A stretch of DNA of 64,000 nt from Streptomyces hayashii (GTDB lineage: Bacteria > Actinomycetota > Actinomycetes > Streptomycetales > Streptomycetaceae). The position numbers were made by a program, and so were the translations under genes. Positions 51,043-58,511 of the stretch are shown here, in pieces; position 1 is the stretch's first letter, and every line of letters starts with the position of its first letter. The notes beneath the pieces are model-generated. The model did not search any database. It saw nothing but the letters and a program-made list of their open reading frames with translations, and had not been told where the DNA came from. Where the stretch lies: positions 124,001-188,000 of the forward strand of contig NZ_JAHHIU010000078.1 in assembly GCF_024539815.1 (NCBI RefSeq), written 5' to 3'.

Positions 51043-53331
51043 CTAGTCTTTCTGTTCGCGTTCGAAGTCAGTCGGGATAGGGGATGACTGCGAGTCGAAT
51101 ACCATTCCGGCGTTCGCTGTGGTCACAGCCTGATCGACCTGGGCCTGGACCAGCACGACGAGGCCGGCGTCCAGTGACGAAGCCTTGGACCACCGCATCC
51201 GCTCGGCCTGCTCTCGCTCGGCGCGCAGCTCCGCGATCCGGGAGCGCAACACGAGGGTGCTGGATTTTTCGTCCGTCTGCTGAGGTGCCAGCTCCCGGGA
51301 GACCCGTGTCATCGCCGCGACATCGTCCACCGGCAGATCGGGAATTGCCTCGGCCTGGCCGGACTGGTCCAGGTAGTCCATCGCCGCCAGCAGCAGCCGC
51401 CGGCGGTCCCTGGTCGTCTCGACGAAGGTCTGGTGTGCGTGCGGCCCGATCTCGACGTCGGTGACGAAGTCGTAGCCCAGGTGGTGCAGGTCCAGGGCCT
51501 TGACCTCGTCGAAGTCATACGCGGCACCGGCGACGATCTTGAAGTCCGTGCTGACCGCGTCGGTCTCCGTACTCGCCTGATCCTCGGCGCTCGACCCCAC
51601 GCGCAGCACCAGGCCGGAGGAAGCGAGATCGGCCCGCAGGTTATTCAGCTTCTGGTCATAGGACTGCTTCATTGTCCGGATACGCGCGTCCAGCACCGCC
51701 CGGCCGCGCTTGCCCTCGGTCAGGAGCCTGCCGCCGGGCTGATCGTAGATCGTCCGGCCCAGGTTCTCGGCCTCCTCGGGGTCTTTCATCCGCTGCAGGG
51801 AGGCATCCGCGCGCAGCGCCATGAGCGAGAGCAGCCGCTGGCCGTAGGTCGCCACGTCCTGCTGCTGCTCGTACCACTGGCCGCCGTCCCCGGGGAAGGG
51901 CAGGAAGTGCCGGTACTTGCTCATCAGCCGCCGGTGGTAGTTCTCCTCGAAGCGGTAGAAGTCGTAGAGCGGGCGCGAGTCCTCGGCGGCGACGTCGGCC
52001 TTCTCGGCCTGTTCCCACTGGTGCGCGAGGTCGCGGTAGACCCCGGCCTTCTCCCGGTGGTGCTGCAGGCGTGAGGCGTAGCTGCGCAGCCGGAAGCCGA
52101 AGGAGACCAAGTCGGCCTCCCTATTCTCGTCTTCGCCCTGCAGGTCCGCAGCGAGCACCGCCATCTGCTGGTAGTCCATCCCCATGACTTCGAGCATCGG
52201 CGTGCGCACCCGCAGCTCCGACTCCGGCATGGCCCGCAGCATCTGGTAGATGCCGTTGACGGCGCGCTCCATGATCTGCGTACGTCCCTGCTCGACCAGC
52301 TTCTGCCATTCCTCCGTGCTCAGAGACTCCTTCGCGCGGCGCTCGTTGGCGTAGTCGACGATGCGTTCCATGGCCTCCGGCATCGGGGACCCGGCACGGT
52401 CGAGTTGCTCCTTCACGACCTCGGTCACCAGTTGGTTCGCCTTGCGCATGCGGGCGTCATGCGAGCCGGCGCGCCACAACGATCGGTCTGCCGGCAGGCA
52501 GGCGAGCAGGAACTGCGGCAGGGACTCGGCGCGGATCCGCTCGTGCGCCCACCGCTTGATGAAGGTGGTGACGTTGCGCCGCTCGTAGCCGACGGCGCTG
52601 GAGAGATGAGCCACCGCATGCTTCTCATCGAGCCAGGCGTCAACACCGCGGCGGAGCCTGGACTTGTGCCGGTCCAGGAGCTTGCCGCGCTGCGTACCGT
52701 TCTTCGTCACCTGGCCCCGGCCGCCGTCGACCATGGCCAGGTGGCAGTGCACGTGCTCGGTGTCGACCTGGATGACCCCGACGTAGCGCAGGTCGTCGAA
52801 GCCGCTGGTGCCCGAGCTCATCCGCTCCAGACCGTGCATGATCGCCATGCGCAGCTTCATCTGGTCGATGTGGCCGCGGTAGTCGCCGCGTGCCTCGCAG
52901 TGGAAGTCCTGATCGACGATGCGGTGCTTCCTCAGGTACTCCTCGTCGAAGGACAGCACCGTCTTGAGCACGGTCTTGCCGTTCTCGAAGTGCTGCTGGA
53001 TGTCGTTGCCGACCGCGCGCAGCTGCTCGTCGGAGAGTGAGACCGAGCCGTAGCCGAAGGCCACGCCGCCGTCGCCCTGGGCCTGGCGCATCTCATGCTT
53101 CGCCGCGCCCCGCGAGATACCGGCGCGCTCAACGGCAGACTCCCGCGCCATGTAGCGCATGATGAAGTCGTCGGTGCGCAGGCGCTGGATGGGAGCCAGC
53201 GACTCGGTCGCCTGCTCGCGGGCCATGTACCGAGTGACGTAGTCGCCCGGCGTCGCACCGCGCGATCCCCTGCCGCCGGGCAGCGGCACGCTGAATTCGT
53301 TGACCACGATGATGTCCTGCTTCAGGCCCAT
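51043..53331 (-). CDS. MobL-like relaxase, 762 aa
   Basis: Likely nicks oriT and pilots single-stranded DNA. The HUH-type metal site is YVGVIQVDTEHVHCHLAMVD (about 196-215), matching the TDHxHxH motif of MobL/MobA relaxases. Upstream, two copies of a YMAREQA / YMARESA segment (residues about 35 and 59) recall the Y-x-x-R-x-x-A repeats at the N-terminus of MobL of Bacillus plasmid pLS20. The candidate nicking Tyr is not settled. The C-terminal 450 residues are helical with coiled coils and no helicase or primase motifs. ATG 53331 follows GGGAGCGACG. Most Streptomyces plasmids use TraB and no relaxase, so this is unusual for the host. Confidence 0.8.
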   Translation of the reverse strand: MGLKQDIIVVNEFSVPLPGGRGSRGATPGDYVTRYMAREQATESLAPIQRLRTDDFIMRYMARESAVERAGISRGAAKHEMRQAQGDGGVAFGYGSVSLSDEQLRAVGNDIQQHFENGKTVLKTVLSFDEEYLRKHRIVDQDFHCEARGDYRGHIDQMKLRMAIMHGLERMSSGTSGFDDLRYVGVIQVDTEHVHCHLAMVDGGRGQVTKNGTQRGKLLDRHKSRLRRGVDAWLDEKHAVAHLSSAVGYERRNVTTFIKRWAHERIRAESLPQFLLACLPADRSLWRAGSHDARMRKANQLVTEVVKEQLDRAGSPMPEAMERIVDYANERRAKESLSTEEWQKLVEQGRTQIMERAVNGIYQMLRAMPESELRVRTPMLEVMGMDYQQMAVLAADLQGEDENREADLVSFGFRLRSYASRLQHHREKAGVYRDLAHQWEQAEKADVAAEDSRPLYDFYRFEENYHRRLMSKYRHFLPFPGDGGQWYEQQQDVATYGQRLLSLMALRADASLQRMKDPEEAENLGRTIYDQPGGRLLTEGKRGRAVLDARIRTMKQSYDQKLNNLRADLASSGLVLRVGSSAEDQASTETDAVSTDFKIVAGAAYDFDEVKALDLHHLGYDFVTDVEIGPHAHQTFVETTRDRRRLLLAAMDYLDQSGQAEAIPDLPVDDVAAMTRVSRELAPQQTDEKSSTLVLRSRIAELRAEREQAERMRWSKASSLDAGLVVLVQAQVDQAVTTANAGMVFDSQSSPIPTDFEREQKD

Positions 53332-53368
53332 CGTCGCTCCCTTTCCTGTCTCGGTACCGATGCACTAC

Positions 53369-53401
53369 GGCCCCGGCTGCTGTTCGCCAGCAACCGGGGC
53401 C
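53369..53401 (-). terminator. Hairpin between the relaxase and the upstream operon
   Basis: GGCCCCGG and CCGGGGCC with an inner CTGCTG/CAGCA stem, just downstream of the 349-aa gene. Confidence 0.65.
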
Positions 53402-53425
53402 GCGTTCGTCATGCCTGATCCGTCC

Positions 53426-54475
53426 TCAGGACCCCAGGCTCTGCTCGCCGTCCTCGCCGAAGTCCAGATCGGCCGCACGCTGGGCCACCTGGCGCTTGCG
53501 CTCGTCCAGACTCGGGACGGGCTTGACCTCACGTCGTCGGGTCTCCTGTTTCTGCTCCTCCAGCTCCAGGTCGAGATCCAGGTTCGGGTCGCGCTGCGCC
53601 TCACGGGCCGAAATCGGGGGATCGAACGGCTCCTCCTGCTCCTCGGCCGGGTGCAGAGCCCCAGCCACGCGCTCCCGGTAGAGGTTCTCCGTGGTGCCCT
53701 CGGTGCTCGCGCGCTCGGTCTGGTACTGCTCCCGTTCGGCGGCGATCTCCGCCTCGATCTGCTGCAGACGCGCGCTCATGCCGTCAGCGACCGGCGCTGC
53801 CTCAGGCACGGGCGATCCGACGACCTGCTTGACCTCGGTGTCCAGGCCCAGCTCGTCCTCGGTGAACAACGAGTTGATCGCGTCCGAGCGCGCCTTCAGC
53901 CCACGTGTATCGACTACGGCCTCAGCCCGCGGGACGCCGTCCTTGGAGTGGTCGGCGAAGTAGCCGGCGAGGTCGTAGCCGCTGGACTCGAGATCGATCT
54001 CCAGGCCTCCGATGTCGTGGATCTGGGTGAAGACCACGGGCGCATCGCCTTCGGTCTGCGCCCCCGACGGAGCGAGGACAAGCATGTCCGCCGTGGCCGG
54101 CAGCTCCCACTCGATCCCGGTGACCTGCTCGGGCACGGCGAAGCCGCTCGTGAAGTAGCCCTTGCTGGCGAGCACGACCAGCTGCTGGTCGTCGAACTCG
54201 TAGAAGGCGTCTACCTTCTCGCCCTGGCCGGGGGAGTAGGTCACCTGGGAGATGCCGAACGGCAGGGCCTTGGCCGGGGTGACCGAGCGCAGTTCGCCCG
54301 TCATGTGCAGATACGGGCGGTAGTTCTCCTCCTTGCCCCGGTGCTTGAGGTCGAGCGATGCGACCATGACGCCGAGCTCGGCGGTCACCCCCTCCAGCCG
54401 GTACGTCTCCACTCCTCGTTCACGCAGGACACGGTGGGCCCATACGTCGTTCATCGTCAGTCCTGCGGTGCGCAT
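53426..54475 (-). CDS. hypothetical protein, 349 aa
   Basis: Unrecognised. From ATG 54475 (overlapping the stop of the membrane gene before it, TGATG): residues 1-215 form a mixed globular domain (VTAELGVMVASLDLKHRGKE; SGFAVPEQVTGIEWELPATA), then a charged helical C-terminus with coiled coil (MSARLQQIEAEIAAEREQYQ) and an acidic linker. No membrane segment. The frame runs further upstream inside the preceding gene but is not coding there. Coupling to a membrane protein suggests a cytoplasmic partner of the transfer complex. Confidence 0.65.
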   Translation of the reverse strand: MRTAGLTMNDVWAHRVLRERGVETYRLEGVTAELGVMVASLDLKHRGKEENYRPYLHMTGELRSVTPAKALPFGISQVTYSPGQGEKVDAFYEFDDQQLVVLASKGYFTSGFAVPEQVTGIEWELPATADMLVLAPSGAQTEGDAPVVFTQIHDIGGLEIDLESSGYDLAGYFADHSKDGVPRAEAVVDTRGLKARSDAINSLFTEDELGLDTEVKQVVGSPVPEAAPVADGMSARLQQIEAEIAAEREQYQTERASTEGTTENLYRERVAGALHPAEEQEEPFDPPISAREAQRDPNLDLDLELEEQKQETRRREVKPVPSLDERKRQVAQRAADLDFGEDGEQSLGS

Positions 54476-54999
54476 CACTTGCTCCTCTTGCGGTTGGTCT
54501 TGCTCTGGTTGGTGATCCTGGTCTTGGACTTCGGTGTGACGTCGGCGCCGGTCGCCTCGCCCCGGGAGTCCTGGACCTTCGCGATCATCCGCGTTGCCCA
54601 GCGCCACATGCCGCGCATTACGACGATCTCGCCCGCGGCGAGCAGTGCGACCAGGAAGAGAAGCGGCATCAGCCACATGGCGATGGTTCCGTCCGCACTG
54701 AGCGCACCCCGGGATGCGCCCGACCGCTGGTGCAGCCATGCACCCAGCAGCGGGATGATGACCCGGGCTGTGATGAACGCCAGCAGGTAGTCGGCGAGAA
54801 GAACGATGGCCCGGAAGAACCCCGCCCACACCACGACGGAGAACCTGCCGGTCTCCTTCTTCGGGGCCAGACGCCGCCATCCAGTGCGCAGCTTCGAGTC
54901 CTTCTGCTCCTTCACGGGCTTCACCGTGGTCTTCTTCGCCGTCGCGGCCGTGCTCGTCGGGGCGGTCGTCTCGGTCTTCTCCAGAGTCTGGGTCGACAT
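54475..54999 (-). CDS. Membrane protein, 174 aa
   Basis: A Thr/Lys-rich cytoplasmic N-terminus (about 55 aa), then membrane helices at about 58-90 (VWAGFFRAIVLLADYLLAFI and on) and 107-128 (WLMPLLFLVALLAAGEIVVM), and a basic C-terminus rich in Lys/Arg. Such short two- to three-helix proteins occur in Gram-positive type IV secretion loci. ATG 54999 follows AAGGACA. It belongs to the run of membrane genes 53426-58314. Confidence 0.65.
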   Translation of the reverse strand: MSTQTLEKTETTAPTSTAATAKKTTVKPVKEQKDSKLRTGWRRLAPKKETGRFSVVVWAGFFRAIVLLADYLLAFITARVIIPLLGAWLHQRSGASRGALSADGTIAMWLMPLLFLVALLAAGEIVVMRGMWRWATRMIAKVQDSRGEATGADVTPKSKTRITNQSKTNRKRSK

Positions 55000-55062
55000 G
55001 TTCGTGTCCTTACGTCTCGTCGGGGTCTTCTGCGACGCGTGCTGCAGCGGTGGGCGCTTTGC

Positions 55063-55773
55063 TCACCCGGTCGGCTTGAGGGAGGGCTGTTCCTCGCTGG
55101 CGGCAGCGAGGGCGTCGCGGGTCTTGCTGGAGGCCCGATAGGCGTCCAGCGACGTCACCGTGCCGTCCTGAGAGGTGGAGTAGGTGAAGACCGTGAACTC
55201 GCTCTTGGCAGCGCTGTTCTGATCCGGCCCGACGCGGACCGGATCGAGCCGGGCCACCCCCGTGTAGGAGTAGTTCAGGCCCTGCACCCGACTCACACCG
55301 ATGTCCAGATCAGCGAGCGTGTACGTCGTCCCAGCGCCCTTCGTGGCTCCGGTCGCCGTCATCCACTCCGGCACGAACTCGGTGAGCACCCGGGACTTGT
55401 GGTCGAGGAAGCCGTAGCGCGCGTCGAGCAGTACCTGCTGCTCCTTGACGGTCCGGGTCGACGCCGAGCTGTCGGTGAGGCTGAGCAGGAGGGACCGGCC
55501 CGTCGCCCTGTCACGGTTCACCCGCTCGATGTCCATGCCCGGCAGCTGAACCAGCAGCGCCGTGTGCTGTGTTGCGAGCTTGGCCTGGGCGTCGCCGAGG
55601 TTGCCTTGGAGCTTCTGAACAACCGCATCGGTCTGGGTGCCCGACGAGGCCGGGCCGTCGCTGAGCAGGCTGGCTCCGAGCGTGACCACCGAGAGCGCGA
55701 GCAGCGCCCCAGTACCGCCGAGCAGGATCTTCCCGGCGTGCTGGCGCAGCTTGTCCTTGATCTCCTCCTTCAC
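55063..55773 (-). CDS. Bitopic membrane protein, 236 aa (VirB8-like candidate)
   Basis: Start GTG 55773 with GGAGG 10 nt upstream, overlapping the previous stop by 4 nt. A cytoplasmic N-terminus of about 14 residues, one membrane helix (ILLGGTGALLALSVVTLGAS), a short coiled coil, then an external domain of about 150 residues (VTEFVPEWMTATGA-like; LARLDPVR). The layout (short inside, one helix, coiled coil, NTF2-sized domain) is that of VirB8/TraC-type proteins of Gram-positive conjugation systems. One of four adjacent genes with this layout. Confidence 0.6.
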   Translation of the reverse strand: MKEEIKDKLRQHAGKILLGGTGALLALSVVTLGASLLSDGPASSGTQTDAVVQKLQGNLGDAQAKLATQHTALLVQLPGMDIERVNRDRATGRSLLLSLTDSSASTRTVKEQQVLLDARYGFLDHKSRVLTEFVPEWMTATGATKGAGTTYTLADLDIGVSRVQGLNYSYTGVARLDPVRVGPDQNSAAKSEFTVFTYSTSQDGTVTSLDAYRASSKTRDALAAASEEQPSLKPTG

Positions 55774-56558
55774 GGTGCTTTCACCTCCTGCCTCAAGGCC
55801 TCGCCGGTGGCCGTTGTGCCGGTCTGGATGTTCACGAACGCCTTGCGGACCAGGTCGTAATCGGCGCGGGCCCAGGCCAGGACCGCCGGCCTCTCGCCCG
55901 CACCCGTCCTGGTCTCCATCGCCAGCCAGGTCACCGTGATGGTGCTGTCGTCGTTGACCAGGTAGGGCACCTGAGCGACCCACTCAAAGCCGGAGCTGAA
56001 GCTCATCGGGATCCCGACGCCGGCCGCCACGTCCTTGTCACCGGCGAGCAGATACCACGGCCCCAAGTCCGCCTGGTGCACCGAGGGGGCGAAGTAGGGG
56101 ATGAGGTTGCGCAGCGTCGACTCAGACGTCGCCGTGACGAGCGTGCCGCCATCTGCCGCCACGCTGGGCGTCTGGTAGCGGTAGTCGTTCTGCAGCTTCA
56201 CGACCTGTCCAGCCGCCGTCAGGGCCGCGATCAGACCACGCTCGGCGTCGTCGGCCTTCGGCAGCGCCGCCGTTTTCGCCTCGGTGCTCCTGATCTGCTC
56301 CTGCAGCGAGGAGATCTCCGGCGCAGCCCTATCGCTCACCGCGCTCTCACCGCCGGAGAACCCCGCAGAGAGTACGAAGCACAGCAGTGCGCCCACACCC
56401 ATGCTCACGCCGACCACAAGGGTGCGCTTGCGCAGGCCGCCCGCGGGCTCCGTCTGCGCAGGAGTGTCCGCGCCCTCCTGTGAGGACGCGGACGTCGCGA
56501 CGAAGCGCGTCTTGCGCACTGCCCCCCCACCCGACTCATCGGTCTGTGTCGATGCCAT
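55770..56558 (-). CDS. Bitopic membrane protein, 262 aa (VirB8-like candidate)
   Basis: A 45-residue cytoplasmic part, a membrane helix (TLVVGVSMGVGALLCFVLSA), a coiled coil, and an external domain ending in VTWLAMETRTG and VLAWARADYDLVRK. The last motif parallels VLAWASARYVRN of the protein at 57331, so the two are paralogues. ATG 56558 follows TGAGGACTA. A promoter region with the recurrent box lies directly upstream. Confidence 0.65.
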   Translation of the reverse strand: MASTQTDESGGGAVRKTRFVATSASSQEGADTPAQTEPAGGLRKRTLVVGVSMGVGALLCFVLSAGFSGGESAVSDRAAPEISSLQEQIRSTEAKTAALPKADDAERGLIAALTAAGQVVKLQNDYRYQTPSVAADGGTLVTATSESTLRNLIPYFAPSVHQADLGPWYLLAGDKDVAAGVGIPMSFSSGFEWVAQVPYLVNDDSTITVTWLAMETRTGAGERPAVLAWARADYDLVRKAFVNIQTGTTATGEALRQEVKAP

Positions 56559-56597
56559 TAGTCCTCAACTCGCCGTTTCACTCGAATACCAGGACAA

Positions 56598-56630
56598 CTC
56601 TATCAATGAGACGAGTCGAAAGGGAGTCTT
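56598..56630 (-). promoter_or_regulatory. Recurrent element box upstream of the gene at 56558
   Basis: Minus strand AAGACTCCCTTTCGACTCGT (56611-56630) followed by CTCATTGATAGAG, within 72 nt of ATG 56558. It is squeezed between that start and the stop of the preceding gene at 56633. Confidence 0.5.
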
Positions 56631-56632
56631 GG

Positions 56633-57334
56633 TTATCCGGAATAGCGAGTCTCGCCACTCGCCGGGACGCCGGAGAGATTCGAGACCTTGCCCTGGGCGT
56701 CGACCGTGACGAAGAGCAGCGCGCGCCGGTGCGCCGTGACACTGGCTTTGCTCGCCTTGTTCTGGGACACCGCGTCGGAGGTGACCTCGACGTCGGCCAG
56801 GACGGCGTAGGTGTAGACGCCCGCCTTGACGTCGACGACCTCGATGTCCGGATCCGCGCCGAGGGCCGAGTTCAGGCCGACCGTGTCGATGTAGTAGTAA
56901 CGCCGCCCCTGGGAGTCCTCGTTGAACCTCGACGAAGGCATGAACGACTTCAGGAACGTCTCGTTCTCGGTGAGGCCGAACCGGCTCTTCAGGCTCTCGC
57001 GCGCCGCCTCGTAGCTCTGTCCCGAGTCCCACGTGAAGGCCATCGAGAGCAGCAACTTGATGCGCCCACCGTCGGTGCTCAGCCGGTTCTGACTGACCCC
57101 CAGGGCCGCCATAACGTCCGCGTTCACCTGCTCGGCGTTCTTCTTCTGGATGCCTGCTAGATGTCCCTCGACGTCGTTGATCTGGGCTTCCTGCTCAGCC
57201 AGGGCCGCGTGCTGGCTGCCCCAGGTCATACCGGCAGCCGTCGCGACGACCGTGAGGACCGCTGCCGTCACCAGGACCGAGAGATTGCGCCGGAAGTACC
57301 CCCGCCGCGTGGGTACTGCCGTCTGCTCCGTCAT
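56633..57334 (-). CDS. Bitopic membrane protein, 233 aa
   Basis: A basic N-terminus, membrane helix at about 18-38 (LSVLVTAAVLTVVATAAGMT), a coiled coil (about 45-70), then an external domain (FLKSFMPSSRFNEDSQGRRY; AGVYTYAVLADVEVTSDAVS). It fits the VirB8-like layout of its neighbours, although it shares no clear motif with them. ATG 57334 overlaps the previous gene stop by 4 nt, so it is coupled to the gene at 57331-58314. Confidence 0.6.
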   Translation of the reverse strand: MTEQTAVPTRRGYFRRNLSVLVTAAVLTVVATAAGMTWGSQHAALAEQEAQINDVEGHLAGIQKKNAEQVNADVMAALGVSQNRLSTDGGRIKLLLSMAFTWDSGQSYEAARESLKSRFGLTENETFLKSFMPSSRFNEDSQGRRYYYIDTVGLNSALGADPDIEVVDVKAGVYTYAVLADVEVTSDAVSQNKASKASVTAHRRALLFVTVDAQGKVSNLSGVPASGETRYSG

Positions 57335-58314
57335 CGCTTCCCACCCTTCTTCTGTGCGCCCGAGCCGCTGAGTTCAGGGACTCCGGACCCGGTCGGCTGC
57401 TTGATCGCGGGATTCTCGTACTGAGCACCGGTGGCCGTCACCACGAGCGCCAGGTCGCTGAAGGCCCCCGTCGAGCCGTTGCGCACGTAGCGCGCGCTCG
57501 CCCAGGCGAGCACCTCACCGCTCTTCGTGTCCCGGCACAGCCAGACGACCTTTGCCTGGTTCGTCGCGCCCGAGCCGTCCTTCACGCTCAGATCGGGCAT
57601 CACCGTCTCGACCTTCCATGCGTACGTGCTCGGGGCAGCCGCGTTCTGGCCGTCGTAGCGGATGTACCAGGCGTGGCGCGGATCGATCTCGGTGGTCGCA
57701 TCGAACGGCGTCAGCGACGAGGTGCTGTACGCCTCCTTGTCACTGACCAGGAAGGAGTCCTTGCTGAACAGCGGTGCCATGTCTCGGCGGTGCTTGATGA
57801 TCTCCAGCGTGGCCTTGTTCGGGGACCCGTTGTCCGGGCTGGGCTGGACGCCGGCTTGGTGGTACAACGTGGCGAAAGTCTGCTCCCCGGACGCGACCTT
57901 CTTCGCATCAGCGGCTGCCGCCTCGGTGAGCTTGGACAACTGCGCGCCGGTGTCCGCCTTTACGGGCGTGGACTGGGCATCGTTCAGCTGCCCCTTGAGC
58001 CGGACAATCTGGGCGTCGTTGTCCGCCGTGCTCGCCTTGAAGCTCTCGCCGACCACGCCCGTGGCGACGACCAGGGCGAGGATCCCCACGCCCATCACCG
58101 CGGTCACGCTGCGCCGGATCAAACGTGCGTTGTCCTCAGGGGTGCGCACCTGGACCTTCTCGCGCTGGCGCACCGTCCAGCCCGCGAAGCGCTCCTCGAG
58201 CTCGGCTCCGGTGACCTTCTTGCGCGTCTTCGGTGCCGCGGGCTTCTCCTCGGGTATCGACCCGGTCTCCTGATCGGGGCCCGAGCTCTCGGACTCGTCA
58301 TGGACTGTCGTCAC
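57331..58314 (-). CDS. Bitopic membrane protein, 327 aa (VirB8-like candidate)
   Basis: A long cytoplasmic N-terminus of about 95 residues (Pro/Glu-rich, then basic), a membrane helix (SVTAVMGVGILALVVATGVV), a coiled coil, and an external domain with HAWYIRYDGQNAAAPSTYAW, VWLCRDTKSGEVLAWASARY. Paralogue of the gene at 55770. GTG 58314 has GGAG 8 nt upstream; GTG 58323 is an alternative. It heads a four-gene run and has the recurrent box upstream. Confidence 0.65.
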   Translation of the reverse strand: MTTVHDESESSGPDQETGSIPEEKPAAPKTRKKVTGAELEERFAGWTVRQREKVQVRTPEDNARLIRRSVTAVMGVGILALVVATGVVGESFKASTADNDAQIVRLKGQLNDAQSTPVKADTGAQLSKLTEAAAADAKKVASGEQTFATLYHQAGVQPSPDNGSPNKATLEIIKHRRDMAPLFSKDSFLVSDKEAYSTSSLTPFDATTEIDPRHAWYIRYDGQNAAAPSTYAWKVETVMPDLSVKDGSGATNQAKVVWLCRDTKSGEVLAWASARYVRNGSTGAFSDLALVVTATGAQYENPAIKQPTGSGVPELSGSGAQKKGGKR

Positions 58315-58385
58315 GGAACACACTCCTCACTCCACGTTGCCCTCATAAACGACTCAAGTCTATCTTGAAAGGCATTCGGAATAGA

Positions 58386-58411
58386 CCTTGAATCCATTCG
58401 ATAAGGGCTCC
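58386..58411 (-). promoter_or_regulatory. Recurrent element box upstream of the bitopic-protein operon
   Basis: Minus strand GGAGCCCTTATCGAATGGAT, then TCTATTCCGAATGCC and TTTATGAGGG, 72-97 nt before GTG 58314. Confidence 0.55.
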
Positions 58412-58451
58412 GAAAAGTGAAGCCGGCACGCAGGGCCTGCACCGGACATGA

Positions 58452-58487
58452 AGAAGCCGGTGCCCAGATCGCCCGGCACCGGCTTCT
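58452..58487 (-). terminator. Terminator of the wall-hydrolase gene
   Basis: AGAAGCCGGTGCC and GGCACCGGCTTCT, thirteen perfect pairs, 10-nt loop. Confidence 0.85.
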
Positions 58488-58511
58488 CACTCCCAGATCA
58501 GATGCAGCGCA

